Below are positions 30,076-41,582 of a stretch of 64,000 bases of DNA, piece after piece (position 1 is the first letter of the stretch; the number at the start of each line of letters is the position of its first letter). Origin of the DNA: Rhinopomastus cyanomelas (taxonomy: Eukaryota > Chordata > Aves > Bucerotiformes > Rhinopomastidae); the NCBI GenBank assembly GCA_013400115.1, contig VXBP01004217.1, positions 62,001 through 126,000 on the forward strand. The letters are read 5' to 3'. A program made the translations under genes and the position numbers. Below the pieces are notes generated by a model that ran no database searches, was not told the origin of the DNA, and saw only the letters and a list, made by a program, of their open reading frames with translations.

Positions 30076-33000
30076 TCTTCCTGCTGTAGTTGGATCCAGC
30101 TTACTTGTCCCAGGATGTGTATAGAGTGCTCAGAGAAAATGAAATGAGTTTATAAGGATGAAACATCTGATGTTTTAGCTCTTGAATTCTAGTAAGTCTC
30201 TGATCTTACAGGAGCTAAGGATTTTGGGGGATTAACATGTTTTCTCCTCAGAGGCATCTAACTTGGTCCTGGTGGTAAATGAATGGTCATGATGATAACT
30301 GAAGGGTATTCCTGTGAGACACAGTGCCTCTTAGTGAGTTTCAAAAGCACAAGGTCATTGCAGGTTTTTACAGGAACATTCAGCAGTGTGAACTAAACAC
30401 ACTGCATGAGAATTTGAGGGAAAAAGTATAAGCTACCAAAAGCTATTTTTAAACTTTGCAAGTATTGCGTGTACGTGACAGGTGGGCAGATGCATAATGC
30501 AACGGTGAACTAGCACAGCCAAATTTAGAGACTCGTCATCTTTCAATCACTATTGCAGACTGATTCACCAGGGAGCTATTTCAAGCATTGAGTCATTCTT
30601 TTAAACATGTACAAGTCTTGGTATATAAAATACTGCTTTGTCTTAAAACTCCCGAGTCTGACAGTCTGGCTCAGCTTTGCTGTGCCGTCATGAACTGTGG
30701 AGTGGAGATCTTGACAGTTACTTGCACAACGACAAAACTCGTAGTTCGATCACATGTGTGAAAGCATTCTGGTTGTATGAGGTACAGATTTGTGTTTTCC
30801 CTGCCTGTTCCCCCATTGCTCGGGGATCTGTGGTCTTTCTGTGCCCCCTTCATGTCTCACAGTTGCCAGATGTCAGTTTTCCAGCAAGGTAGAAAGCAGG
30901 ATGGGTGGCCAGTAGATTTTGCATAAGTGCAGGGATGAGCAAGGAAGGCAGATACAAGGGGTCTTTATTTTAAATTGTAAATTTTACACTTTAAAACTGC
31001 TGCTTCTTTGGTAATGAAAGCTGCCTTAGGATCAGAACCAGGGAGCTGTTTTATGTTATGGTTATAACAGATAGGCTGTGTAGAAAAGCTTTAAAGATGT
31101 TTCCTGATTAAGCCTTTTTCTTGCAGTTTATGTAGCCTGTGGGATGGCAAGGATACACTAGTGGGTACCATTGCTCAGAGTCCACAACTGCCCTGTGGTC
31201 ATCACTGGTGGCTTTTGGTGCAGGTGACTGTTGGATGTTCATTTTGTGAGGGCTTTTTAGTCTTCATCTCATTATCTAACAGTGTGTGTGTCTGTATCAA
31301 CACAAACCTGTGTTTGGTCTTTTACTCAGCCCTCTTGTACAAAGAGGGGCTTTTTTCATTCTGGTACCTAGACTTGAAAGTAGTGTTTACCTTATTTTGA
31401 AAATTATGGCACACTGAAGAGTAGTACTTTATTTTTCTCTTAAATAGCACAAATGTGAGGGGAATATGAGCTATCCATGCATTAATTGATCTATATTAGT
31501 TCTTCAAATGGCAAACATTTTCTGTGTTTCTAAATTTCCCGTATCTTGTGTTCAGCTAAAGAACATCTGATTAGAAACATTAGATGTTCTTTAGGTGAAG
31601 ACAAGGTGTGGGAAATTTTTCATCAATAGGCAGCCGTAATCATCCTGAAGCTGGATAACGCAGAAGTGGAAGGCCGAATGGAGGTACTAGTGTGTGTCCA
31701 AAATAGCTGTGTAGATGTTCTTGAAATGTTGTTTGAGCAAATAAACAGGTTTGGTCTTGGCAAGATGTTCCCATTTTAATTTAGTTTGAAGGGAACAAAA
31801 GCACATTATAAAGATCTAGCAGCATTCAAGTGCTGGGGATCAGATCTCTTAAAAAATAAACATAAATTGAGATTATATGGCAGAGAAGAGAAAAACTTCA
31901 CCTCCATTAAGACAACAAAACTACTCCCTACATGGAGTATTTTATGACCAGAACCCTGAGGAAGGCACTTGAGGATTGTTGTCAAAATACTGCAGCCTGA
32001 AGACCTATTTTAGTTCTTATACAAACTTAACTTTTTAAAATAAGTGAAAAGTAATTCAAAGACCTCATCGTCCTGAAGGGACCTTTCTTCATCTACAAAC
32101 TAGAGAGATCATGTATTTTAAAAAACACAGCCAAGCTTTTAACCTAGTCATTACTGCTTAGCTGAGAAGCCCCCAGCATGCAAGGCTACATGTAGCTCTA
32201 ACACCTACTAGGTCACATGCTTGGCATTAAAACTGTATGGCAAGTAAACTATTCAAATTTAACAGGAAAAAGATAGACAAGGTGTAGTTTTGACAGATTT
32301 CATGGAGGAATTCAATTTGACTGCACTTGTGAATGGAGGTTGCTGTTGTATTAATTTCATCTGGAACAAGTGCACGTGTACCATGTGCCCTTTGCTTCCA
32401 AGTACCTGAGAGCTGATAATAACATTGCAAAATCATCATACATAAAGTGCTAATCTACCATGTGATGCTGTTTTATGCTAAGACCACTGGGGCCAAGAGT
32501 TGAGAGGACATAGGTCCACCTTTCTTTTCTCTTGGTTTTCCTGGATTTTGTGGACAAGCTCCACATTTAGCGTAAACAAGGTATTGTCAAATGAAAGACA
32601 AAGGATGCTGAAATCTCGCTTAGCTCTTACAGTTTGGAGTTCAAGGTACCTTCTTTGCATATGGGTTTTCTTGACATGGTATTGTAGAAATCTTTCCAGA
32701 GCTGTCTGTTTCTGATGCATTTGCTGTGCATCTGCAGCAGCAGGCTGACAATGCAGAGTAGCACCACTAGCACCTGCCTGATGTTCAAGCGGAGGTCTGG
32801 AGACAGAACAAAGCCTCTGGAGGAGAGGATGCTGGTAGTGTCTGCCATGTGGTTTTGCCTTGTTGTTTATCAGGGTGCTGTTAGTATGCCTGGTTGGTTG
32901 GTTGTTATTTTTAAGCTTGGGGAATGAAGGGAGCTAATATAGTTCTTGAGCAACGTAAATCACTAGAGCTCCAGAAATGTGTTAACATGTCAAAAATGAA

Positions 33001-36000
33001 CATCTTCCCAAACAAAAACAGGACCTCCCAGGAAAAAAAAAACAAACCTCCCTAAGCAGTCAAAAAATCAGCCCGAAAGGCTGAGAAAACTTGTCTCCCC
33101 ACCCAAAATATATTCGTTCACAGAGGTGCTAATTGGTTGAGCCAGAGCTGGTTCTGCCCAGTGCTTGGGAGGTGTTTTCCCAGGTTTCTCACAACTTGCA
33201 GGCACTGTTTTAGGTCCCATTCCTGGGCCCCAGCCTTGCTCAAACCATGGCGGGAACTCGTACATAAATAACACTACTGTATAGTTACTTCTGTTTTATA
33301 AATGTAGGTTGGCTTTTATTTTTCCCATATGTAAAAATACGGCTTCTGATCTTTTGGTTTTGACATGTTTTTCTTCAAGATGAAAATTTTACGTGCAGCA
33401 TAGTGTATTGCAGTGCCACTTCTTTACTTCAAAGGTGAACCAAGGAAACTTTTGGACTGAGTATCTTCCACAGAATATTTGTTTGTGATAAAAGCTTATA
33501 GCAAGCTTTGCTGGATTTTTCTTTTCTCTTTTAAATACCTAAAAGATGAGTGTTTTATTGCTAATCATTAACAGAGCTTGCAGATCTGAAAAGTACTACT
33601 GAAAAACAGCTTGGGATTTAGTTTTAGGGTTTTCACAAGGAAAGAAATAATACTTTTTTAAAAATACTGGGGCCAAGTGAATGTATGCAAAGTAAAGTTA
33701 TAAATCTTTATGCATAGGAGAAGTACAAGGCAGTAGAATTGAGGAAAATGGCTACATGATTGCATATCATGAGAGATTACTGCATTCATGAGAGAAATAG
33801 CACCGTTTAGTATCTTCTCCTTCAATTCAGGGGCTAATCTATGATGAAGAGTGAAATACATTGATGCTGTAAGTTAATAGATCCTCCACTGTCTTATCTT
33901 CTGCTCTAAGGAGCTAAGTCCTTGACAAATAACTCTGCTGTCATTCTTCGCAGTTGGTCAGCTGAAACACTGATGGTTATTCATAAGGCAACTAATAGAA
34001 ACTCCTAGATTCCCTCCCACTCCCAACTTAAACTTGATTTTATGCTTTTTCATCAACTTTCAGATAAAAACACTTTGATTCCTTATTTTTTTACTGTGCT
34101 GCTTTCTTTGTGTTGCTTGATGGAATCTTTCATGGTACAGAATACCAAGACCTAGCATTTCTCCATACTTTGTGCCAACTTCTTTCTTGAATCCAGTAGC
34201 TCCCTAAATGCCTGCGGTTCACTAGAGGGCAATTAGAGAGATTCCTGCCATCCTTCTTTATGACTTTATGAAACATTTCACCTTTCCTCTCAGATTGCTG
34301 GAAGTTGGTTTTAGTTACAGAGCTGCTTTCTGTGTTCACATTTGGTTTGAGTCCAGCCTGTTGGTAGTCTGTATAAAATGACCCTTGGTAAAGATCATAT
34401 TCATCTTTTTAGCTAGCTTTCCAACCTCCTGAATTTTGAATTCTGAATGTGTTTCTTTGTGGTAGAGTCTTGTGGTGAAAGAGAAAACACTCCAACAACA
34501 TAGCCAATACCATTGGCAATGTAAATGCTCCTTAAATGGGAAGCATGGTTTCTTCATGTTATGCTTCTCCAGGCTTCACTTCCTCCCTGTGTCGCCATCC
34601 CTCCTTCAGTTCAGAAATAAATATGTTCAAATGTCAGAGAAAAACTTCCCTTTCTGTGTTAGAGTAGCAATAGATTTCAGGACTGTGTAAAGACTTGTAT
34701 AGGTAGATAACTAACAGCTTTGCATGGGTCAATCTTGTTTATCACTCAAGAAAATTTGAACACTGAAGAAGTTATTTGAAGAAGCATTCTAACTCTTTGA
34801 ACTGAACTGCTGCACTCTGGGCTGCTTTCTGCTTTGGTTGAATGATAACACATGAAGCTAAAAGCCCTCTGCAATATTTAATGGTGCTTTCTGTGCTCGT
34901 TTTCTTTAGAACCTGGGGCAGAAGCCTATTAAAACCCTCAAATTCTCAAAACTTACACCAAGAATAATAAAAGCAAGGAAAAATGCTTATGATGTAGGGG
35001 AGTTAAGCTTCTGGTAATTTATTCTGCTGTCATAGATATCTGTTGAGTAAATATGCCACAGCAACACAAGTTGTATGGTGGTTGCTTAAGGCTATTTGCA
35101 AGAATAATATTTAAAAGTATTTTAAATAAAAAGGAAATAACAGTAATTTAAAGACAATTAAAATACCTCTGTCTGAACAACAAAATAGTGAAATCTGCTT
35201 TGGGGCCACGCCTGCAAATAGCTGAATTTTTGTACACCTGACTTCAGCTGCTTCTTGGAAATGACTTTTCTCAATTTCATGACCTGTCTGTAAACTCTTT
35301 TCTGTAATTTTCTGTGCGGGTCAAAGTTTTTAGTCCTGTTAGTAAAAGTATGAGCAAACAAGGGACAGTGGGAAAAAGTAACACTCTGCCTTACGAGTAT
35401 CCTTTTTCCCTAGCGAGTAGATGATGAAGATAAAACAGTGCCTTTGTCCTCTGTCTGCCATCCTGTGGCCAACGTCGAATTTTGCAGATGCTTACAAAGA
35501 CACTGGTTCTGCATAGTAGGAGTTAGCATGGATGTAACTGCAAAAGTACTTAAACACAACACTTAAAATGCAATTTTAGAATCCAGACCTAGTAACATGT
35601 TCGCATTTGGGCAATGTATACCTGAAAAGCATGTGTACCTAAAGAAACATGAAAAATACTTGTGTAACTCCATTTCTTGGCAGTAGCTGCAATTTTTAAC
35701 CTTAGAGAATGAAATAATAGCAGTACTTGTATAGCTTCCTATTGAAGTTTGTCAAATTATAAGTAGATGGGAAAATCGAGGCTTAGGAAAACTGCTTTAT
35801 TCATGCTGTTTGGCAACAGATCTGGGAAGAGACTGCAGAGTATCAGCTTACAGTCTCGGCTCTGACCTTTAGCTAAGTGACTCAGTAGCCAGGCGAGCAT
35901 CCATGATTCATCCAGCCACCTTCATGGCAGCCCCGCTCCACTCTGGGGGCAGACAGAAAGGAGGAGGGCTATGGGGAGGTACGTGTTTCAAATATCTGAT

Positions 36001-38639
36001 AGGGCTTTCTGCCAGCTCACGTATTTGCAGAGCAAAATGTAAGACAAAAGTTTTTCAGCAAACTGCAGGATGTCTTCTCTAGTTGTGTTCTGTGCTTTTA
36101 TGAGAAGTCTTCTGGTACAAGACCAAAATCTCCTGGATGTAGCAGCAAAGACTGTACAATGCCATAAGAGCATCTCTTCCCTTCCCTTGTGTTGTCTGCA
36201 GGGAGTCCTCCACGTCCCTACCCTATACATAATCTCTCCTGCACTGCTGTATTCACTTGGTGCTGTAATGAAATGATAGCTCTGTCTCTTATGCTTTTGT
36301 TGAATGATAATTTATAGGAGTTGTGTTAATACCATCATGGAGCAAATAACTTCTTCACTGGTTGCCTAGATGTTGGTTGGACGTACCAGTTCAGTATGGC
36401 GCATGTGGTAAATACCAAGTTCTGTGAGAGGTGGGACCCCTTTTCCAAGCCTTACTCCTAATTATTTGGACGTGAGAAAATACCAGTAACCTCCTGGAAT
36501 TAAAAGTAAAATGTAACCTTGTTTCTTTGAAGTCACTTACTTTTTCAAAGAGTGAAACCAAGATTTGGGGGTTTTACTTGTTTGTCTGTTTTGATATCTG
36601 CAGTCCTTCCAAAACACCATCACATGTTCCAAGGGACCACTGACATACATGTTTTGCTCTGCTTTGTCAAAGACAGGCTAAAAAAAAATTAAATAGAGGA
36701 CTAAAAAATATTTGCAGATAACCATTTATTAACAGTAAGAGGTAACTGGATAGAGTCCTTTTTGCCAGCTTTAATTTGGTGTGTTTTTGTGTATCCCAGT
36801 CAGTCTACTGGCTGGTTATGTGGTTTGTAGCCTGCAGGGCTAAGACAAGATGGGAAAGTTGTTTACATTTGTCACCTCAGAACTGTGAAAAGCTTGGGCT
36901 GTGTTTTATAAATACTCCTTGTTAGTAATAATTCTGTTCCCCTTTACTGTTCTGGACTAGATCTTAAGCTGCTGACTCAGATAGCACATAAATTTCACTT
37001 TCTAGCTCGTAAATTCTCTGTTGGCAAAGTTCAATTGTTTCAGTGTAATTTAGTTGTAAAAATAACAAAGTCATAATCAGGAGAAGAGGCAATTTCTTGG
37101 TGACTGAAGCCAGACTGAGTTTTTTGGATTGGCTTATGAATTCATGGGTGTGGCAGATCAGAGAATACAACTGCAGAAGTGCTTTCTTAATAGAGATTCT
37201 TAACTCCTGTGAGAGATGAGAAGTTTTGAACCACATTGCACTTTTTCATGCTGTAGGAGTAGTATTTTTTTTAATGTACTATTTTAAAGTTACTAAGAAG
37301 TAAAGAAAATACTAAACTAACCTAAAGCAGAATTCAGCAGTGCTGGTTTTCTCCAGTGTCCTCCTGAATGCTCTGCTCTGGCTGTTGCAGGCACTCTTGG
37401 ATGACAGATAAACTGTTGACTGGGTAGGGTATGATGTGTTTATATCTGAAGAGATCATGCTGGGCCAGTAACAAACACAGATCTGACAATCTAGATAGTT
37501 CTAAAATACAAAGCAGTCCTGGAGAAACCAGAGCTTCTTCACATCAGTAAAAAATGTATAGATGCAGAGCAGACTGCGTTTGCATGGGCAGTCACTGGAA
37601 CACTCATTTGTTTTCACTGCTCTGCTTTCCCTCAACAGTTGTCCTTGCTGTGGGAGCAAGGGAGCAGTTGCAGACACAAGGAGCAGGAATGCTGTCAGAG
37701 AATCTGCTTCCTCTGTCACCCATTCAGATCTGTTGGAGTCAGGTGACACAACTAGGAAGCACCAACAAAACTGTCCTGTTTCTAATTTTAGTCGACATCT
37801 ACAGCATCAGGCACAGAAGGTGTACCTCTGCTCTGGTTGAATGAAGCCTTTAAATCAAGAGCTGTGTGGCTGCTAACAAAGCAGCTGCTTTACTCATCAG
37901 ATCTTGCCTCCTTAAAAATACTCCACATCTCTGGTCAGGTTTCATTTTCTAGATGTAGGGAAAGTGTCTTTTCATCAAGGAAGATGCTACTAAGAACAAA
38001 CGAATATCTGCACGCAGTACATTTTATCTGAATATTCATTCGGCACTTTCAGAAGTGGCTTTTTAAATGGGAGACCGTGTTAGAGTTGAAGTGATTCAGA
38101 GGAAGAATAAAACCTGTGAAACTCACTTTGAGCCAGGCTGGAAAGAAGCAGTAATTTGTCACTTGCTCCATTATATAATTTGGCAGTAGGTTAAAAGTTC
38201 TTTCAGCTGCAGAATCAGCTCTTCTAAAAGCAGTTAGTATGGACAACAGAAGTGTTCTTTTTTTGAGGGATGTTTGGTCCTGTATTTGCAGCCTGTAAGG
38301 ATGAAGCTCACCTTGAAGGAATATGCCAGAGCTTATTCCCAGGGACACTCATGATGAGCCCTGTCTGCTCCCACCCAATGGGAGCCTTAGCCTCCTGCTG
38401 AGAAGCTTTGAGAGCTGAGAAGTAGAAACCAAGAGAAAGGTTCTCTTGGCAACATCCCTCTCTCTCACAAACCTGTATTGTTCTGCTCCTCACTTTCTCT
38501 CTCACAGAACACAGCAAATATTTGTGCTGCATCTCTGTTCATCTAGTATTTGGAAATCTGCCCTGGTGGGGTGTGTGTGTGTAAGAACTGGCCAGTGAAT
38601 AAGGAGCCTTGTTTAGAAACAGGTCCCAGCAAAATAACC
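30076..38639. other. Intergenic sequence, 8.6 kb
   Basis: No gene or dispersed repeat was recognised. It contains many short chance ORFs and a perfect inverted repeat at 31556-31594. A minus-strand open frame at 36964-37236 has one hydrophobic stretch but no family resemblance. Confidence 0.6.
31556..31594. repeat. Inverted repeat, 13-bp perfect arms, 13-base loop
   Basis: CTAAAGAACATCT at 31556-31568 is the exact reverse complement of 31582-31594. It could form a stable RNA hairpin, but there is no evidence that it is transcribed. Confidence 0.85.
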
Positions 38640-38860
38640 TTTTCAGGAAATGCAGATTTACTTAAAAAATTTCCTTCTCCTTAAAAATATTTTCTTGCAG
38701 ACATTTATCTGGAATTCATTTTAATTAACTGTGTCAGGAGCCACCACAGCCTAAGCATTAAGGTAAAATTTCCATTAATTGGGCTGTCATTAATTTGACT
38801 CCTTGCATTATCCTAATGCTTAGTCAGCAGATTGCTAATAGATCGATTGTGGTGAGAAGG
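38640..38860. promoter_or_regulatory. Candidate regulatory element rich in homeodomain-type sites
   Basis: A compact AT-rich block contains TTTTAATTAACT, CCATTAATTGGG and TCATTAATTTGA, all TAAT-core homeodomain sites. It also has the 13-mer TGCTTAGTCAGCA at 38817-38829, one base from a Maf recognition element. CTAAGCATTA (38751-38760) recurs as its reverse complement at 38814-38823. No repeat or ORF explains it. The regulatory role is an inference from motif density only. Confidence 0.35.
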
Positions 38861-39449
38861 CTTTCAGGGACTTGACGTTGTTTGCCAGCACATGGTATTT
38901 CTAATATAAACTTGGCAAATGTTAAGGAAAAATGGTGGCTCTTGCAGGCTTTATTGGACAGATGTACGTGAGGGCTTGTTGTGCTACTTATTGTGCAGAT
39001 CCCAGCCGACCGCATGCTAATCTGCTGCCTTTCCCTTAGTTTCTCTGCAGTTGCCTTTTTAGCGGTTTCATTTTTTTCTCATTCCTTAGCCACATATGTA
39101 CTTCATTCCTAGTATTTTATTCTGCACAGATGCTCTGCTGATTATCGTTAAACATAGGCAGGGAAAACCCCCTTGTCATCAATTTATTTATTTATTTTGC
39201 TCTTTCTTTGGCAGAGAAGCATTTGGCCACATCAACATGTTCTCCTCCTACCAATATTGCTTCCAGATGTTTTTCTGGTGCTTCCTTTCTTGTTTGCATT
39301 TGGATTGTCACTTGATCACTAGTACTCTATTTTTTGAGAGGGAAGCCTTTGACTTGGTAGCAACTAGACATCAACCCATGCCTCAGGTTTCAGACCTCAG
39401 CTTCCTTAGTGTTAGGGAAAAGCAAAATAACAACTTTGAGCACTCCAGT
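38861..39449. other. Sequence upstream of the retroviral remnant
   Basis: No gene or LTR was recognised. It includes a short (TTTA)n tract near 39183-39197. The open frame at 39096-39464 does not resemble a retroviral or host protein. Confidence 0.5.
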
Positions 39450-39981
39450 GTGGGTAAGTTTTGATCCATGTGATGCAATGGATGATGACCATTATACAAA
39501 TTGTAGAAGTAGGAACTGGAGAACGTATTACAGTTCCCAGGACAAACATATATGTCTGGAGGATAAGCAGTGTCCAAGGGATTGGGACTGGAATGGCAGA
39601 CAATGTTCAGTAGAAAGAAGCTACTATTACTGCAGACACATGGGTTGGACTTGTGTCTGCTGGGCTACATGGATGAAAATTTCTAGAAAGTGCATGGAAT
39701 CTACAGGCTTTTTGAAGAAGGGGAAAGCTAAAACTGCCTGTGATGCTCGCAGCTGTAACCCTGTAAATCTTACTACTTATCACCCTGGGAAATGGAAGGA
39801 AAAGAATTTACTAGGATATGGAATTCAAATCTATGGACAAGAAGATCCTGGTGTGGTGTTAGACATTAGGATTAAAGAATCTAGGGTGGGGTCTAGAGAA
39901 ACCCTCATATTCCATTGGTTTCATCATGAAATGGACACAGGAGTTATATATGAAATCCCAACTGTTGCCAAAAACTTGTGA
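39450..39981 (+). pseudogene. Retroviral env remnant, surface subunit N-terminal part
   Basis: An open stretch encodes a Cys- and Trp-rich segment (for example RHMGWTCVCWATW) with one N-L-T sequon. It resembles the surface subunit of gammaretrovirus-like env of the ERV3/HERV-R kind and is continuous with the pieces that follow. The signal peptide and start codon are not recognisable, and homology seems to begin abruptly near 39450. The frame ends at a TGA at 39979-39981, and the family reading continues in another frame, so there is an indel at about 39970-39980. No gag or pol was found upstream. Confidence 0.72.
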
Positions 39982-40451
39982 ATTTAGCTGAAAACATTGC
40001 TAAGTCTTTAAAGGTGACAAATTGTTATGTTTGTGGAGGAACGAATATGGGAGAAAGATGGCCTTGGGAGTCTACGGAGGCAAACATTTCAAACCCAGAG
40101 ATGTGGAAGTTGGTCGATCGCAATTGGAACCAGCAGAGGGTATTACAAACTAGCATTGTTGGACGAAGCTATTGGCAAAACGTAGAGCCCAAAGGTAGAC
40201 CTGTGGGACACTTCATACGTGAAGGAGGGTACTTCCAGAACAGTTCCATTTTAAACCGGACTCTGTGGGGTTCTCTGCTGCCTTTGGCTAAGGAAGGTAA
40301 AAACTGGACCAAAGGAAATAATATAGGACAGGGATGGCCTGTAGTAAACTGGCCTATGCAGCCCTACCAAGGTACTGGACAGGGTCATGTGTGTTGGGAA
40401 CCATCAGACCCAGTGTTTTCCTGCTACCCATACCTGGAGGGGAAAGGTTAG
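39978..40451 (+). pseudogene. Retroviral env remnant, surface subunit C-terminal part
   Basis: The second reading frame of the env remnant includes CYVCGG at 40023-40040. This is a CxxC motif as in gammaretroviral surface subunits, where it supports the disulfide link to the transmembrane subunit. Several sequons are visible (NSS, NRT, NWT, and NIS near the start). The frame ends at a stop at 40449-40451, and a second frame change around 40440-40450 leads to the next piece. Confidence 0.78.
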
Positions 40452-40552
40452 GTGTACCTTTATATGTTAAGCTAGATGAAGTGATACGATCTAAAAGGGA
40501 TACAGGAAAACAAATTGGTAACTGGAAGGGGTATGAATGGCCACCTGAATGA
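40446..40552 (+). pseudogene. Retroviral env remnant, cleavage-site region
   Basis: The third frame carries R-S-K-R at 40487-40498, which fits a furin-type cleavage site between the surface and transmembrane subunits. An in-frame TGA at 40550-40552 interrupts the start of the transmembrane subunit, so no full-length protein could be made. Confidence 0.72.
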
Positions 40553-41046
40553 ATTATTCAATATTATGATCCTGCCAGCTGGGCAGAGGATGGTTCTTGG
40601 GGATGTAGAACCCCCATCTATATGCTAAACTGCATTATTAGACTGCAGGCAGTAGTAGAAATAGTAGTAAACAAAATAGGAGACGCTCTTAGTCTATTGG
40701 CTAAACAGAACACAAAAATGAGAACAGCAATATATCAAAACAGATTGGCTTTAGACTATTTATTAGCTCAAGGAGGGTTCTGCGGAAAACTCAACCTCAG
40801 TAATTACTGCCTTGAAATCGATGACGAAGGAAAAGCTCTAGGTAAGTTGATTACAGAAATGAAAAAGGTGTCTCGTGTCCCAGTACAAACTTGGGACGGG
40901 ATAAACTTAGATAAATGGTGGAAGGACAACTGGTGGAATTTTGGGGGCCTTAAGGGACTGTTCTTAGGGTTAGTGATGTTTATGTTACTGTTCATTCCTT
41001 GTCTTCTCCCTCTTCTGAGTAATATGATAAAAAGAACCATTGAGTC
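40553..41046 (+). pseudogene. Retroviral env remnant, transmembrane subunit
   Basis: After the stop, the same frame continues through a heptad-like region to the ectodomain Cys region. C at 40781 and C at 40808 are nine residues apart (C-x7-Y-C), where relatives have two adjacent cysteines, so one Cys is lost. A strongly hydrophobic anchor follows at about 40940-41030, and then a basic end. The sequence runs into the N gap at 41047. The order of features fits a gammaretrovirus-like (ERV1) env. It is a genome fossil with multiple breaks. Confidence 0.82.
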
Positions 41047-41093
41047 NNNNNNNNNNNNNNNNNNNNNNNNNNNNNNNNNNNNNNNNNNNNNNN
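41047..41093. other. Assembly gap of 47 N
   Basis: Unsequenced bases lie between the env anchor and the CR1 3' part. The missing portion is most likely the 5' part of the CR1 insertion, so its true length is unknown. Confidence 0.95.
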
Positions 41094-41461
41094 AAGAGGA
41101 GACTGAGGGGCGACCTCATTAATGTCTACAAATATTTGAGGGGTGGGTGTCAGGAGGATGGCACTGGGCTGTTCTCGGTGTCATGTAGTGATAGGACAAG
41201 GGGCAATGGTTGTAAGCTGGAACATAGGAGGTTCCGCATCAACCTGAGAAGGAACTTCTTCACAGTGAGGGTGACGGAGCACTGGAACAGGCTGCCCAGG
41301 GGGGTTGTGGAGTCTCCTTCTCTGGAGATGTTCAAGACCCGACTGGACAGGTTCCTGTGTGACTTGGTTTAGGTGATCCTGCTGTTGCAGGCGGATTGGA
41401 CTGGATGATCTTTCGAGGTCCCTTCCGATCCGTAATGATTCTATGATTCTATGATTCTATG
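41094..41461 (+). mobile_element. CR1 LINE inserted in the env cytoplasmic tail
   Basis: The C-terminal end of CR1 ORF2 (KRRLRGDLINVYKYLRGGCQ, then RLDRFLCDLV) and its 3' UTR end in a clean (ATTCTATG)n tail at about 41439-41461. It resembles 8053-8963 and 2176-2453. Retroviral sequence lies on both sides, so this CR1 arrived after the retrovirus. Confidence 0.94.
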
Positions 41462-41571
41462 AAGATCCAGAAAGGGTGAAACTAAAAGTATTAAGAAGTA
41501 AACCAAAAGACGAACGGGCTAAGTTAGGCCTGGAAAGATTTGAAAGACAAATGCGAATCGAAAGGTATTGA
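41461..41571 (+). pseudogene. Retroviral env remnant, cytoplasmic tail
   Basis: Immediately after the CR1 tail, an open frame encodes a highly charged peptide (EDPERVKLKVL, ending RIERY) and stops at TGA 41569-41571, directly before the polypurine tract. This position and composition fit the env C-terminal tail, separated from its anchor by the CR1 insertion and gap. Confidence 0.68.
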
Positions 41572-41581
41572 AAAAGGGGGA
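41571..41581 (+). promoter_or_regulatory. Retroviral polypurine tract
   Basis: AAAAAGGGGGA lies directly after the env stop and before the LTR start. It is the priming site for plus-strand DNA synthesis in retroviruses and shows that the provirus is on the + strand. Confidence 0.82.
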
Positions 41582-41582
41582 T

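Noticed and set aside
36964..37236. Minus-strand 90-codon ORF with a hydrophobic stretch
   Set aside because: No recognisable domain, no homology that I can name, no splice context, and ORFs of this size occur by chance in 38 kb of intergenic DNA.
39096..39464. 122-codon ORF just before the env remnant, considered as an env leader or pol end
   Set aside because: The translation shows no pol motif and no clear signal peptide. Only the last bases overlap the env homology in another frame.
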